A stretch of 64,000 nt of DNA from Arthrobacter antibioticus (GTDB lineage Bacteria; Actinomycetota; Actinomycetes; Actinomycetales; Micrococcaceae), in assembly GCF_030063205.1 (NCBI RefSeq), contig NZ_JASISQ010000003.1:186001-250000 (forward strand). Reading direction: 5' to 3'. A program made the translations under genes and the position numbers. Below, piece by piece: positions 1 to 7,715 of the stretch. Numbering within the stretch: the first letter of the stretch is position 1; each line of letters opens with the position of its first letter. Below the pieces are notes generated by a model. It did not search any database and was not told the origin of the DNA. It was given only the letters and a program-made list of their open reading frames with translations.

Positions 1-287
1 GCCAATGCCTGGCCTATTTGAGAATCAAGAACCTCTTGAAGCACCTGCCCACGAACTGCCAGGTTGGCGTAAGCGAATTCAGGTACTCCCACGCTGAGTT
101 CTTCGGCCACACGATCAGCCCAACCCCGGTAATCACCTGGGCTGTTTGGCTGCGGATCATCAATCCCCTCGGTAAAGGAATCGCCAACGGCCACGAACCT
201 TCTATAGGGGTGGGGCGGCAGATAAAGTTTAGGTGGCTGCTCTGTGGGCTGCCCATCCTCTTCACTTTTCGCTGCCTGAAGATCCAT
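1..287 (-). CDS. SGNH/GDSL-family hydrolase, N-terminal part (runs off left edge)
   Basis: Reading leftward from an ATG at 287 gives 95 residues and no stop before the window edge, so only the N-terminus is present. Residues 34-41 read VGDSFTEG, the block I motif of SGNH/GDSL esterases with Ser37 as the likely nucleophile. A further conserved-looking block (YANLAVRG) holds the Asn/Gly expected of the oxyanion region. The family hydrolyses ester or acyl bonds; the substrate cannot be told. A GGTGGAG-like ribosome site lies upstream of the ATG. The first 30 residues are hydrophilic, with no signal peptide, so a cytoplasmic enzyme is likely. Longer open frames overlapping here on both strands lack family motifs and look like shadows. 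Confidence 0.78.
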   Translation of the reverse strand, partial: MDLQAAKSEEDGQPTEQPPKLYLPPHPYRRFVAVGDSFTEGIDDPQPNSPGDYRGWADRVAEELSVGVPEFAYANLAVRGQVLQEVLDSQIGQAL

Positions 288-348
288 ACACCCATACTCC
301 ACCCAATTCGCAGTCTGTGGGAGGGGCCGGCGGGCAACAGCGCAAGTC

Positions 349-1341
349 TCAGACTGAGCGCACGGAGGCTCCGGCGTCGTCCGCGTCAAGGTCACCGCTC
401 TCCCCCGCCCGCACAGCCCGGCCACCAAGGATCAGCGTGTAGGCCCAGTACGCGGCAAGGACCAGCGCGCCAATGGCGATTTTAGCCCAGACCGGCAGGG
501 AGCTGGGGGTGACGTACGCTTCCACCAGGCCCGAGACAAACAGCACCAGCACCAGGCCCGCAGCAACCGTGATCAGCGAACGCCCCTCCTTCGCCAGCGA
601 ATCCAGCCTGGTCCGCGGGCCCGGACTCACCCAGGACCAAAAGATCCGCAGCCCGGCCGCGGCGGCGATAAAGATTGACGTCAGCTCCATCAACCCGTGC
701 GGCAAAATATAGCTGAAGAACACATCCCCGCGGTCAAAGGCGAACATGACGCCCGCGCTCATGCCAATGCTCTGGGCGTTCATGAAAATTGAGTACGGGA
801 TGAAGACTCCGGTGATGCCAAACGCCACACACTGGGCGGCAATCCACGCATTGTTGGTCCACACGGCCCCCGCAAATGAGGCAGCGGGGTTCTCCGAGTA
901 GTAGTTCACAAAGTCTTTATCAACCAACTGTTGAAGCTGGCGATCACTGCCCAAAGCCGCCATCACGCCAGGATTTCCCGCGGTCCACAGCGCAAACAGC
1001 GAGCCTATGAGGACAAAGACCGCACCAACGATCAGTGTCAGCCACCGCAGCCGGTAAAAAGCAGCTGGCAAGGAGATGACAAAAAAGCGGGCTGTATCTA
1101 CGAAGAAGTTCGATTTTGCGCCCGTGAAACGAGTCCGCGCATTGGCCAGAGTGGCCGATAACGACGCCGACAGTGCGCTCTCCGCCGCCACCGAGCGGAT
1201 CAGTGAAAGCTGAGCTGAGACGCTTTGGTAAAGCTCCAACAACTCCTCGGCCTCAGCACCGCTCAGGCGCCGTTTTCGGGCAAGCACTTTCAGGCGCTCC
1301 CACTGCGGGGCGTGCACTGTTGTATAGGCATCCATGTCCAT
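349..1341 (-). CDS. SpoIIM / DUF95-family integral membrane protein
   Basis: About 330 residues. The N-terminus MDMDAYTTVHAPQWERL and a following helical region (RLSGAEAEELLELYQ) are typical of actinobacterial stage II sporulation M (DUF95) homologues. Several hydrophobic segments follow, including one near residues 105-130 and a cluster in the C-terminal half, so this is a polytopic membrane protein. In non-sporulating actinobacteria the role is not established. It is divergently adjacent to an RDD-family membrane protein, a pairing common in this phylum. A GTG at 1371 would add ten residues, but the ATG at 1341 fits the family start better. Confidence 0.8.
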   Translation of the reverse strand: MDMDAYTTVHAPQWERLKVLARKRRLSGAEAEELLELYQSVSAQLSLIRSVAAESALSASLSATLANARTRFTGAKSNFFVDTARFFVISLPAAFYRLRWLTLIVGAVFVLIGSLFALWTAGNPGVMAALGSDRQLQQLVDKDFVNYYSENPAASFAGAVWTNNAWIAAQCVAFGITGVFIPYSIFMNAQSIGMSAGVMFAFDRGDVFFSYILPHGLMELTSIFIAAAAGLRIFWSWVSPGPRTRLDSLAKEGRSLITVAAGLVLVLFVSGLVEAYVTPSSLPVWAKIAIGALVLAAYWAYTLILGGRAVRAGESGDLDADDAGASVRSV

Positions 1342-1391
1342 CCGACCCAGCCTATCGCTCGCAGAGCCCACAGCGTGGATAGACTGTTTTT

Positions 1392-2192
1392 ATGTCCGCA
1401 ATTATCACCGGTGAAGCCGTTGTCCTCGAGCTTCGGCCCGCAACTTTTGCTGCCCGCTCCCTCGCCACGGCCATCGACGTTACGGTCACGCTCATAGTTG
1501 GTTTGGGGCTGGTGCTACTTCTTGGCGCGCTACCGTTTCTGGTTGATTTTGCCGCGCTCCGAGCAATCGTCTTGGTGCTGGTAGTGACCCTGCTTGTGAT
1601 TGTGCCCATCACAGTTGAGACCCTCAGCCGCGGGAAGTCGCTGGGGAAGCTTGCCATGGGCCTGCGCATAGTGCGGGACGACGGCGGATCCATCCGTTTC
1701 CGTCATGCCATGATCCGTGCGCTTTTGGCTGTGTTGGAGATTTATATGACGCTAGGTTCACTCGCTTGCCTTGTGTCGCTTTTCAACGAAAAATCCAAAC
1801 GCTTGGGCGACATGCTGGCCGGGACTTACGCCATCCGTGACCGTTCGCCAAAGACCGTGCCGCTGCAAGTGGCGGTGGCACCTGAACTGGCTCAATGGGC
1901 AGCTCTATCAGATATTGGCCGCCTCCCCGACACGCTAGCGCGGCGTATCTCCATGTATCTAAGCCAGGGAGCGGCCATGGCTACCTCCTCACGCCATAGT
2001 CTTGGCGTGGAATTGGCGGAGGAGGCAAGCCGTTATGTGGCCCCGCTGCCGGCCCCGGGAACCGACCCAAGAGTCTTTTTATCGTCCTTGATTGCTGAAC
2101 GCCGGGACCGCGAATTCAAACGAATGACACTAGCTGCCCAGAGGGCAAGCACAGTGCGTGCCCGGCTACAACGCCACGGTGTGCGCCACTAG
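1392..2192 (+). CDS. RDD-family membrane protein
   Basis: 266 residues. The N-terminal half has the RDD layout: an Arg/Ala segment (LRPATFAARSLATAIDV), two hydrophobic helices, the motif RGKSLGKLAMGLRIVRDDGG and a third helix ending in EKSKRLGDMLAGTYAI. The last 100 residues are soluble and charged. RDD proteins are membrane proteins of mostly unknown function, some linked to ion transport. The start lies 50 bp from the divergent SpoIIM-like gene, so the two may share a promoter region. I see no convincing Shine-Dalgarno sequence before the ATG, so a leaderless or near-leaderless transcript is possible. Confidence 0.82.
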   Translation: MSAIITGEAVVLELRPATFAARSLATAIDVTVTLIVGLGLVLLLGALPFLVDFAALRAIVLVLVVTLLVIVPITVETLSRGKSLGKLAMGLRIVRDDGGSIRFRHAMIRALLAVLEIYMTLGSLACLVSLFNEKSKRLGDMLAGTYAIRDRSPKTVPLQVAVAPELAQWAALSDIGRLPDTLARRISMYLSQGAAMATSSRHSLGVELAEEASRYVAPLPAPGTDPRVFLSSLIAERRDREFKRMTLAAQRASTVRARLQRHGVRH

Positions 2193-2229
2193 AACTGCGT
2201 GCCGGAAGGCTCACTTGAGCTTTTTGCGC

Positions 2230-3462
2230 TCATCGAGAGGCGTACTGCTCAAATGGAATGTTCCAGTCTCCGAACCCGTCGGTAGGTGCAATAGTTTCAT
2301 TCGGTGTGCCCACGGTGTGGACCAGGTCCCCGGCCCGCATGTTTTGGAACACCCAGCCCGCACCCTCAGCGGATAGGCCAATGCAGCCGTGTGAGAGGTT
2401 TGCAACCCCAAGATAGGGCATGGCGGATGCGGTGGCCTGGTGGATGAAAATACCACTCTTAGACAAGCGGGTGGCGAATTCAACATCGACTGAGCCGTAA
2501 TCACCCGGGTCCCCTGGCTTCAAGCCAATGCTTGCAGCCTTGAAAGTTGCATACCGTTGTTTATCGGCTGTGACCACTATGTACCCGGAGGCTGAGGGGA
2601 ATTCGGTATCACCCAAAGTAGCGCTAAAAGTCCGTGCAACCTTGTCATTGACCAGGATGCTCACGCTCATATTGGCTGCGTCAGCCTCCATCACCACCTT
2701 GTTGCCGATGTTGACGTTGTAGTTTTTGTTGAAGTTGGCGATCATCCCATTGCCAATATCGATCCCCAGCAACTTCATATCAACATTGACTTGTGAGTTG
2801 GCGGGCCAATAATCGGCCGCACGGTAACGAACCATCTGATCCGTGTACCACCTAAAAGCCCCTACTTGGCCAGTGCTGGTGGTGATCTTAATAGCGTTCT
2901 CGACGGCTTCCTTGTTCGCCACCGGTTCGCTGAAATTGAATTCCAGCGGCTGCCCAACGCCCACCGTTGAGCCGGCTCCCGGATACAGGATGGCGTCGGC
3001 CTCGTGTGAGGCAGGAACAGTGTTGAAGGTGCTCACTCGGTTGCTCTGATCGCCCTCCGGATTAACGACTGTAACGTCAAGGGTGTAAGCGGTGTCGAAC
3101 TTAAGCGGAGTCTTTGAAGACCACTTGCTGCCGCTGGGATCTCGCTCCCCATCGATGACCTCACCGGTGGCGGTTTCCTTCAGGACAGCGTTATAAACTG
3201 TGCCGTTATCTACCACGGCCAAGACTTCCGAGACCGGGTTGACGAACGTTGCGTCCTTTTCAGGAGTCAGCACTACCGTGGCTGGTTCAGCCGCCACGGT
3301 AGGTGTGGGAGAGGCTTGGGCGCTTGTCGATGGCGCAGGAGCAGGAGCGCCCGTTGGTGTTGTACAACCAGCAACGCCCGTTGCAAGTCCAAAAACGACC
3401 AAGGAGACCAGCGCGATCCGCCACCCACGGCGGGGCGTCCGGCTCTCTTCCAACTCACCCAT
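2230..3462 (-). CDS. L,D-transpeptidase lipoprotein (YkuD domain with Ig-like domains)
   Basis: 410 residues from the ATG at 3462, which has GGGGAG seven bases upstream; a longer frame from 3531 lacks this. The N-terminus has a charged stretch, a hydrophobic core and a lipobox ending VAGC, so it is a predicted lipoprotein. A Pro/Ala/Thr linker is followed by Ig-like bacterial L,D-transpeptidase domains and the C-terminal YkuD domain with catalytic signature HGCIGLS near residue 360. The family cross-links peptidoglycan stem peptides 3->3 outside the membrane. The order of domains resembles mycobacterial Ldt enzymes. It is convergent with the RDD gene and well separated from the upstream MBL gene. 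Confidence 0.92.
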   Translation of the reverse strand: MGELEESRTPRRGWRIALVSLVVFGLATGVAGCTTPTGAPAPAPSTSAQASPTPTVAAEPATVVLTPEKDATFVNPVSEVLAVVDNGTVYNAVLKETATGEVIDGERDPSGSKWSSKTPLKFDTAYTLDVTVVNPEGDQSNRVSTFNTVPASHEADAILYPGAGSTVGVGQPLEFNFSEPVANKEAVENAIKITTSTGQVGAFRWYTDQMVRYRAADYWPANSQVNVDMKLLGIDIGNGMIANFNKNYNVNIGNKVVMEADAANMSVSILVNDKVARTFSATLGDTEFPSASGYIVVTADKQRYATFKAASIGLKPGDPGDYGSVDVEFATRLSKSGIFIHQATASAMPYLGVANLSHGCIGLSAEGAGWVFQNMRAGDLVHTVGTPNETIAPTDGFGDWNIPFEQYASR

Positions 3463-3601
3463 GCAAACTCCCCAATTCGGTGGACATATTCCACGATCGT
3501 CAACAGTGGCGCATGGCGCGCCAGCTTCCATTTTACGCCATATTCAGACGGATCCGAGCCTATATCACCTACACGGGCCAGTCGCAGGGTGCAATTGCCG
3601 C

Positions 3602-4483
3602 CTACAGCCCCACTGTTCCGCCATTTTTGATGTAGTGCAATTGTGCTTCCACAGAGAGCCGCGCGGCGGGCTCCAGATTCGCCGGTATGTCCCCGTAAAC
3701 TACTGCACTTACCGCCTCAACTGAGGGCGTGCACCCGTTTTCTTTAGCCAAATATTCGACGGCGTTCCTCACCTGGGCAATCCGCTCACCCCTGTGGTTT
3801 TGATAGGCAAGAGCCGCCGCGGAGATATCAACCAAAACAGGTCCGTGCCCGGGCAGGCCTGCTACCGGGTTGCCTTCCGTGCCCTTTTCTTCGCCCCAGC
3901 TGCGCAACGTGGCGAGCGTGGTGAGGTAGTCCCCCAATGTTCCATCCGGGTAACAAATGACAGTGCTGGAGTTGCCAAGGATCGTGTCTCCAGTGAGCAC
4001 CATCCGCTCGGTCCGCTGTCCCGGGTGCGCTGGCTGATCCGGGTGCGCTGGCTGGTCCGGGAGCTGCGGCAACTCTGCGGAAATGGCGAAACACACTGAG
4101 TCGCTGGTGTGACCTGGGGTGGCGAGTACTTCAATGGTGAGGCCCGCCGCCTGGATGAGCTCGCCGTCGTACAAGGGTTCTGAATTGTGGCAAAACTCCG
4201 CGCGGGCCGCGCGCACGGGCGCTCCCGTGAGTTCGTGCAGGGCGGCACTTCCATCGGTGTGGTCGCCATGGTGATGGGTGATAAGAATCAGCTCTACCGC
4301 ACCGGTTGCGGCCAGCTGGGCCAAGTGAGAGTCCAGGTGCGGGCCAGGATCAACTACCACCAAAGCGGCGGATTCGGGGGCGGAAAGCACGTAAGAGTTC
4401 GTCCCGTCGAGAGTCATAGGCCCAGGGTTCTCAGCCCTCCGCCGTCGCGCAAGAGTTCCAATATCTTCCCAGCGAGTGCTCAT
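3602..4483 (-). CDS. MBL-fold metallo-hydrolase (LACTB2-like)
   Basis: 293 residues. The metal-binding motif THHHGDH occurs at residues 69-75, with further metal-ligand candidates in ATPGHTSDS and LTGDTI. The N-terminal NPGPMTLDGTNSYVL and C-terminal GHGPV match the LACTB2/RNase Z-like group of hydrolases. The substrate is not predictable. AGGAAC precedes the ATG, and the gene begins six bases after the ahcY stop, so the two are probably co-transcribed. Within it, an 18-bp unit is duplicated (4021-4056), giving DQPAHP twice; the insert sits between strands and should not disturb the active site. Confidence 0.9.
   Translation of the reverse strand: MSTRWEDIGTLARRRRAENPGPMTLDGTNSYVLSAPESAALVVVDPGPHLDSHLAQLAATGAVELILITHHHGDHTDGSAALHELTGAPVRAARAEFCHNSEPLYDGELIQAAGLTIEVLATPGHTSDSVCFAISAELPQLPDQPAHPDQPAHPGQRTERMVLTGDTILGNSSTVICYPDGTLGDYLTTLATLRSWGEEKGTEGNPVAGLPGHGPVLVDISAAALAYQNHRGERIAQVRNAVEYLAKENGCTPSVEAVSAVVYGDIPANLEPAARLSVEAQLHYIKNGGTVGL
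4021..4056. repeat. 18-bp tandem duplication inside the MBL gene
   Basis: Two adjacent copies differing at one position (4021-4038 and 4039-4056), followed by the first bases of a third. The unit is in frame and encodes a repeated six-residue Asp-Gln-Pro-Ala-His-Pro type segment. Confidence 0.9.
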
Positions 4484-4489
4484 CAGTTC

Positions 4490-5983
4490 CTAGTATCGGT
4501 AGTGGTTGGGCTTGTACGGTCCGGCCGGATCCAGGTCCAGGTACGAGGCTTGGTCCTCGCTTAGGACGCTCAGCTGCACACCCAGAGCGGCGAGGTGCAG
4601 TCGGGCAACCTTCTCGTCAAGGATCTTGGGCAGCACATAAACCTCTTTGGCATATTCGGAGGTTTTAGACTTGGTAAAGATCTCAATCTGAGCCATGACC
4701 TGGTTGGTGAAGGAATTGCTCATGACGAACGATGGATGCCCGGTGGCATTGCCCAAGTTCAGCAAACGCCCCTCGGATAAGACAATAATTGAGCGCTCCG
4801 CGGCGGATCCTGCGGCGAAGACCCATTCATGGACTTGCGGTTTGATCTCTACTTTTTCGGCGCCGTCGAGCTTGGCCAGGCCTGACACGTCAATCTCATT
4901 ATCGAAGTGGCCCACGTTGCCAACAATGGCCTTATTTTTCATTTTGAGCATGTCAGCAGCCATGATGATGTCTCTGCCGCCGGTTGTTGTGATAAAAATA
5001 TCGCCGTGGGTCAGCACCGTGGCCAGGGTTGTGACTTGGTAACCATCCATGGCCGCTTGCAGGGCGCAGATGGGATCGATTTCTGTGACGATGACCCGAG
5101 CGCCCTGTCCACGAAGCGCCTCGGCTGCCCCCTTGCCAACGTCACCGTAGCCGCAAACGACGGCCACTTTTCCTCCAATAAGCACATCCGTTGCACGCAT
5201 GATCCCATCAGGCAAGGAATGCCGAATCCCATACTTGTTATCGAATTTCGACTTTGTCACCGAGTCATTGACATTGATGGCCGGGAAAAGCAGTTTATCT
5301 TCGGCCGCGAGCTGATACAGCCTGTGAACGCCCGTGGTAGTTTCTTCGGTGACCCCGTGGATCTCCGCGGCAATACGTGTCCATTTCAGCGGGTCGCCAG
5401 CGAGGCTCTCACGCAGAACCGAGAGGAACACAGCGCCTTCTTCAGACTCTTCCGCTGACGTAGGCGGAACTTTTCCGGCTGCCTCGAATGCGGCGCCCTT
5501 ATGGACAAGCATGGTGGCGTCTCCGCCGTCGTCAAGGATCATGTTCGCACCCTTGGAGGGGTCAGCGTCGGCTCCAGGCCAGGTCAGAATCTGCTCAGCA
5601 GTCCACCAATACTCGGCCAAAGTCTCGCCTTTCCAGGCAAAGACCGGGACCCCTGTTGGACGCTGGGGACTGCCGCCGCCCACAACTACTGCGGCGGCCG
5701 CTTCATCCTGGGTGGAGAAGATATTGCAGGAGGCCCAGCGAACCTCGGCGCCCAGGGCCGTCAACGTTTCAATGAGCACAGCTGTTTGTACGGTCATATG
5801 CAAGGAGCCGGCAATGCGGGCACCGTGCAGTGGCAAGGTGTCCTTGTATTCCTCGCGCAGGCTCATCAGACCGGGCATTTCAAACTCCGCTAGGCGAATT
5901 TGGTGGCGGCCAGCGGCGGCTAGAAAAAGGTCTGCCACCTTGTATTCGGAAGGCGTCAGTGGCACTGGTTCAGAGGCGCTCAT
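4490..5983 (-). CDS. ahcY: Adenosylhomocysteinase
   Basis: 497 residues, full length for the actinobacterial enzyme. It hydrolyses S-adenosylhomocysteine to adenosine and homocysteine in the cytoplasm, relieving product inhibition of methyltransferases. Visible features are the N-terminal substrate domain ([14 protein letters not shown]), the [12 protein letters not shown] segment, [14 protein letters not shown] with the catalytic Lys/Asp, the NAD-binding GYGDVGKG and the C-terminal [12 protein letters not shown] ending with the conserved Lys and Tyr. AAAGGAC lies just before the ATG. The 50-bp upstream gap is too short to hold a SAH riboswitch. It follows Trm112 and DUF3499 on the same strand. 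Confidence 0.97.
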   Translation of the reverse strand: MSASEPVPLTPSEYKVADLFLAAAGRHQIRLAEFEMPGLMSLREEYKDTLPLHGARIAGSLHMTVQTAVLIETLTALGAEVRWASCNIFSTQDEAAAAVVVGGGSPQRPTGVPVFAWKGETLAEYWWTAEQILTWPGADADPSKGANMILDDGGDATMLVHKGAAFEAAGKVPPTSAEESEEGAVFLSVLRESLAGDPLKWTRIAAEIHGVTEETTTGVHRLYQLAAEDKLLFPAINVNDSVTKSKFDNKYGIRHSLPDGIMRATDVLIGGKVAVVCGYGDVGKGAAEALRGQGARVIVTEIDPICALQAAMDGYQVTTLATVLTHGDIFITTTGGRDIIMAADMLKMKNKAIVGNVGHFDNEIDVSGLAKLDGAEKVEIKPQVHEWVFAAGSAAERSIIVLSEGRLLNLGNATGHPSFVMSNSFTNQVMAQIEIFTKSKTSEYAKEVYVLPKILDEKVARLHLAALGVQLSVLSEDQASYLDLDPAGPYKPNHYRY

Positions 5984-6033
5984 GCGGAATGTCCTTTACG
6001 GGTCGAAGTCCGGCAATCAGGGTGCGCTGAGGA

Positions 6034-6213
6034 TTACGCCGTGGTTTGTTCTGGCCGCAGCAACAGAAGAATGCCTTCATCAATGGAGTATCGCAGAGGG
6101 CTACCCTCAGGCCCATTCGCGGAACTGATGAGCTCCTCGCCTTCTTGCACCAAGGTGGAGCCGGTGACGGGGCAGCGCAGTATCGGCAACAATTTTTCGC
6201 TAATTTTCGCCAT
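6034..6213 (-). CDS. Trm112-family small protein
   Basis: About 59 residues from the ATG at 6213 (MAKISEKLLPILRCPVTG). The LLPILRCPVTG segment and the short length match bacterial Trm112/YcaR-like proteins, which in other organisms activate methyltransferases. The usual second Cys pair is not evident, so zinc binding is doubtful. In-frame ATGs upstream (from 6258) fall inside an 18-bp duplication and lack a ribosome site, whereas GGAAG precedes 6213. Being just upstream of ahcY is consistent with a methylation link, but that is inference. Confidence 0.8.
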   Translation of the reverse strand: MAKISEKLLPILRCPVTGSTLVQEGEELISSANGPEGSPLRYSIDEGILLLLRPEQTTA

Positions 6214-6231
6214 GATCTTCCATTCCTCTGG

Positions 6232-6267
6232 ATTATTCATACCGGTCTCATTATTCATACCGGTCTC
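6232..6267. repeat. Perfect 18-bp tandem duplication upstream of the Trm112 gene
   Basis: The unit ATTATTCATACCGGTCTC occurs twice back to back (6232-6249 and 6250-6267), between the DUF3499 stop and the chosen Trm112 start. It duplicates an in-frame ATG on the minus strand, which can mislead start prediction. Confidence 0.92.
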
Positions 6268-6270
6268 GGA

Positions 6271-6669
6271 TTAGTCGCGCAGGATGCGCAAATGCCCTCG
6301 CCGGCCCGTATTTGAACCGTCGTGAGCTTGGGTCGGCGGTTCAAGGGTGCCACGATATTCACGTCTGGCTGAACTAACATCGGCGTCGGCAGGCTCAGAG
6401 TTTGCGGCCTCTCGCACGGCATCAGCCAGAGCTAGAAGGTCATCCGGGCCCGGGACGGGCAGCTTATCTGACCGGGCAAGATGAATGACGTCCCAGCCCA
6501 AAGGGACTGTGAGCCGGGCGGAGTGTTTGGCGCATAAATCGTAGCAATGCGGTTCGGCATAGGTCGCCAACGGACCCAAAACTGCTGTTGAATCTGCATA
6601 CACGTACGTCAAAGTGGCCACGGCCGACTCACGGCAGGCTGATCGAGTGCATTGACGAAGGGTTCCCAC
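6271..6669 (-). CDS. DUF3499-family protein
   Basis: About 132 residues from a GTG at 6669; a TTG at 6678 would add three residues. The N-terminus RQCTRSACRESAVATLTYVYADS with paired cysteines, and the segment EPHCYDLCAKHSARLTVPLGW, are diagnostic of DUF3499, an actinobacterial family with a likely zinc-ribbon fold. The function is unknown. It sits divergent from the metallopeptidase, in the same company as in mycobacteria (whiB2, metallopeptidase, DUF3499, manB). Confidence 0.88.
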   Translation of the reverse strand: MGTLRQCTRSACRESAVATLTYVYADSTAVLGPLATYAEPHCYDLCAKHSARLTVPLGWDVIHLARSDKLPVPGPDDLLALADAVREAANSEPADADVSSARREYRGTLEPPTQAHDGSNTGRRGHLRILRD

Positions 6670-6733
6670 GGTTCCCAAGACTACCCTTACCGCGGCGATA
6701 TTTCCCCTTGTCCCCTCCCGGGCCTAGAGTGAA

Positions 6734-7279
6734 ATGATGGAGTTCAATGCCCGGCACAGCGAACACTCGCTCACCATATCCCTGGATTCAACTGGTTCCG
6801 CCCCTGGTCAGCCCGCCCCAGCGAAAACCCGCCCGTTTCTGCGCCGACGCCGCGACAGGCATGGCAGGGGGCTTCGTGGCCCGCTAGTACCTGCTTCACT
6901 GCCCGCCGCACGCACACGGGGTGAACAGTTTGAAGACCTCGTTGTTGACTCGGCCGACCGTCTGCGCAGTCTCTGGCCAGAGGCACTGGCGACCGTTGAA
7001 TATTTGGTGGAGGAAGTTCCCGATCAATTGGAAGCTCTCATCGCATCCGGCGCCCAAGCACCGTTGGGCAAGTACACCCGCGGTACTCTTTCCGCACCGG
7101 ATATTCTTGCCACGCCCCCTGTCATAGCCATTTATCGTCACCCTGTCGAGGTTCTGTGCGATACCCCGGGGCAGGTGCGGGAGCTGGTGCATGAAGTGAT
7201 GGTTGAACAGGTTGCGGGCTTGCTAAACATGGATCCAGGCTCCGTAGACCCGCTGTTCGGCCGCTTCCGTGGCCTCTGA
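6734..7279 (+). CDS. Minimal metallopeptidase-family protein (DUF1025-like)
   Basis: 181 residues. A basic N-terminal tail (RPFLRRRRDRHGRGLRGPLVP) precedes a compact domain with FEDLVVDSADRL, LATVEYLVEEVPD and the C-terminal VHEVMVEQVAGLLNMDPGSVDPLFGRF. This is the actinobacterial version of the minimal zincin family. The classic HExxH second histidine is absent here (HEVMVE), as I recall for many actinobacterial members, so proteolytic activity is doubtful. The stop codon overlaps the first base pair of the left 32-bp array. Confidence 0.8.
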   Translation: MMEFNARHSEHSLTISLDSTGSAPGQPAPAKTRPFLRRRRDRHGRGLRGPLVPASLPAARTRGEQFEDLVVDSADRLRSLWPEALATVEYLVEEVPDQLEALIASGAQAPLGKYTRGTLSAPDILATPPVIAIYRHPVEVLCDTPGQVRELVHEVMVEQVAGLLNMDPGSVDPLFGRFRGL

Positions 7280-7396
7280 CGCTCACTCACTCCACGTCGT
7301 GTTTCGGTGGACGCTCGCTCACTCCACGTCGACTTTAGGCTGACGCTCGCTCACTCCACGCCGTGTTTTTCTGGACGCTCGCTCACTCCACGCCGA
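7278..7396. repeat. Left 32-bp tandem array (4 copies, inverted relative to the right array)
   Basis: Copies begin at 7278, 7310, 7342 and 7374, an exact 32-bp period. The conserved core is GACGCTCGCTCACTCCACG, followed by a more variable 13-bp linker. The copies differ from each other at several positions. The array starts at the metallopeptidase stop codon. Confidence 0.95.
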
Positions 7397-7556
7397 GCAG
7401 GCCAAGACATGGCCAGCGCTCGCCAGATATTCGGGAACGGCCTGCGGCCAAAAAAATATGGCAGCTCACCATCTACCGGACCTTTATGGCCTTTACTATC
7501 GGAGGCAGGGGCTGGTACCCCCGCTCACAACACGCGTCCAGAGCCCCTGTCATTGC
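7397..7556. other. Spacer between the two inverted arrays
   Basis: About 160 bp lying between the arrays in a 436-bp gap between convergent genes. I see no credible coding frame or RNA gene in it; a small GGCC...TGGC stem around a run of A residues is the only local structure. Confidence 0.6.
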
Positions 7557-7705
7557 GACGCGGAGTGAGCGAGCGTCCAGAAAAACACGACGTGGAGTGA
7601 GCGAGCGTCCAGAAAAACACGACGTGGAGTGAGCGAGCGTCCAGAAAAACACGACGTGGAGTGAGCGAGCGTCCAGAAAAACACGACGCGGAGTGAGCGA
7701 GCGTC
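7557..7705. repeat. Right 32-bp tandem array (5 copies)
   Basis: Copies begin at 7557, 7589, 7621, 7653 and 7685. Each contains GTGGAGTGAGCGAGCGTC followed by CAGAAAAACACGAC; copies 2-4 are identical and the first and last differ by one base in the core. It is the reverse complement of the left array, so the pair could fold into a very long hairpin. It ends ten bases before the DUF5719 stop. Confidence 0.96.
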
Positions 7706-7715
7706 GGGGTGGGGG

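Noticed and set aside
14-337. 107-codon minus-strand frame at the left end
   Set aside because: The neighbouring frame carries the SGNH block I motif and runs off the edge; this one has no motif.
5984-6033. SAH riboswitch before ahcY
   Set aside because: The gap is only 50 bp and contains no suitable pseudoknot or pairing.
6734-7279. Active HExxH zinc protease
   Set aside because: The expected second histidine is missing (HEVMVE), so family membership is kept but catalysis is not claimed.
7278-7705. CRISPR array
   Set aside because: Copies follow one another every 32 bp with no unique spacers, and the right set is inverted relative to the left; no cas genes are nearby.
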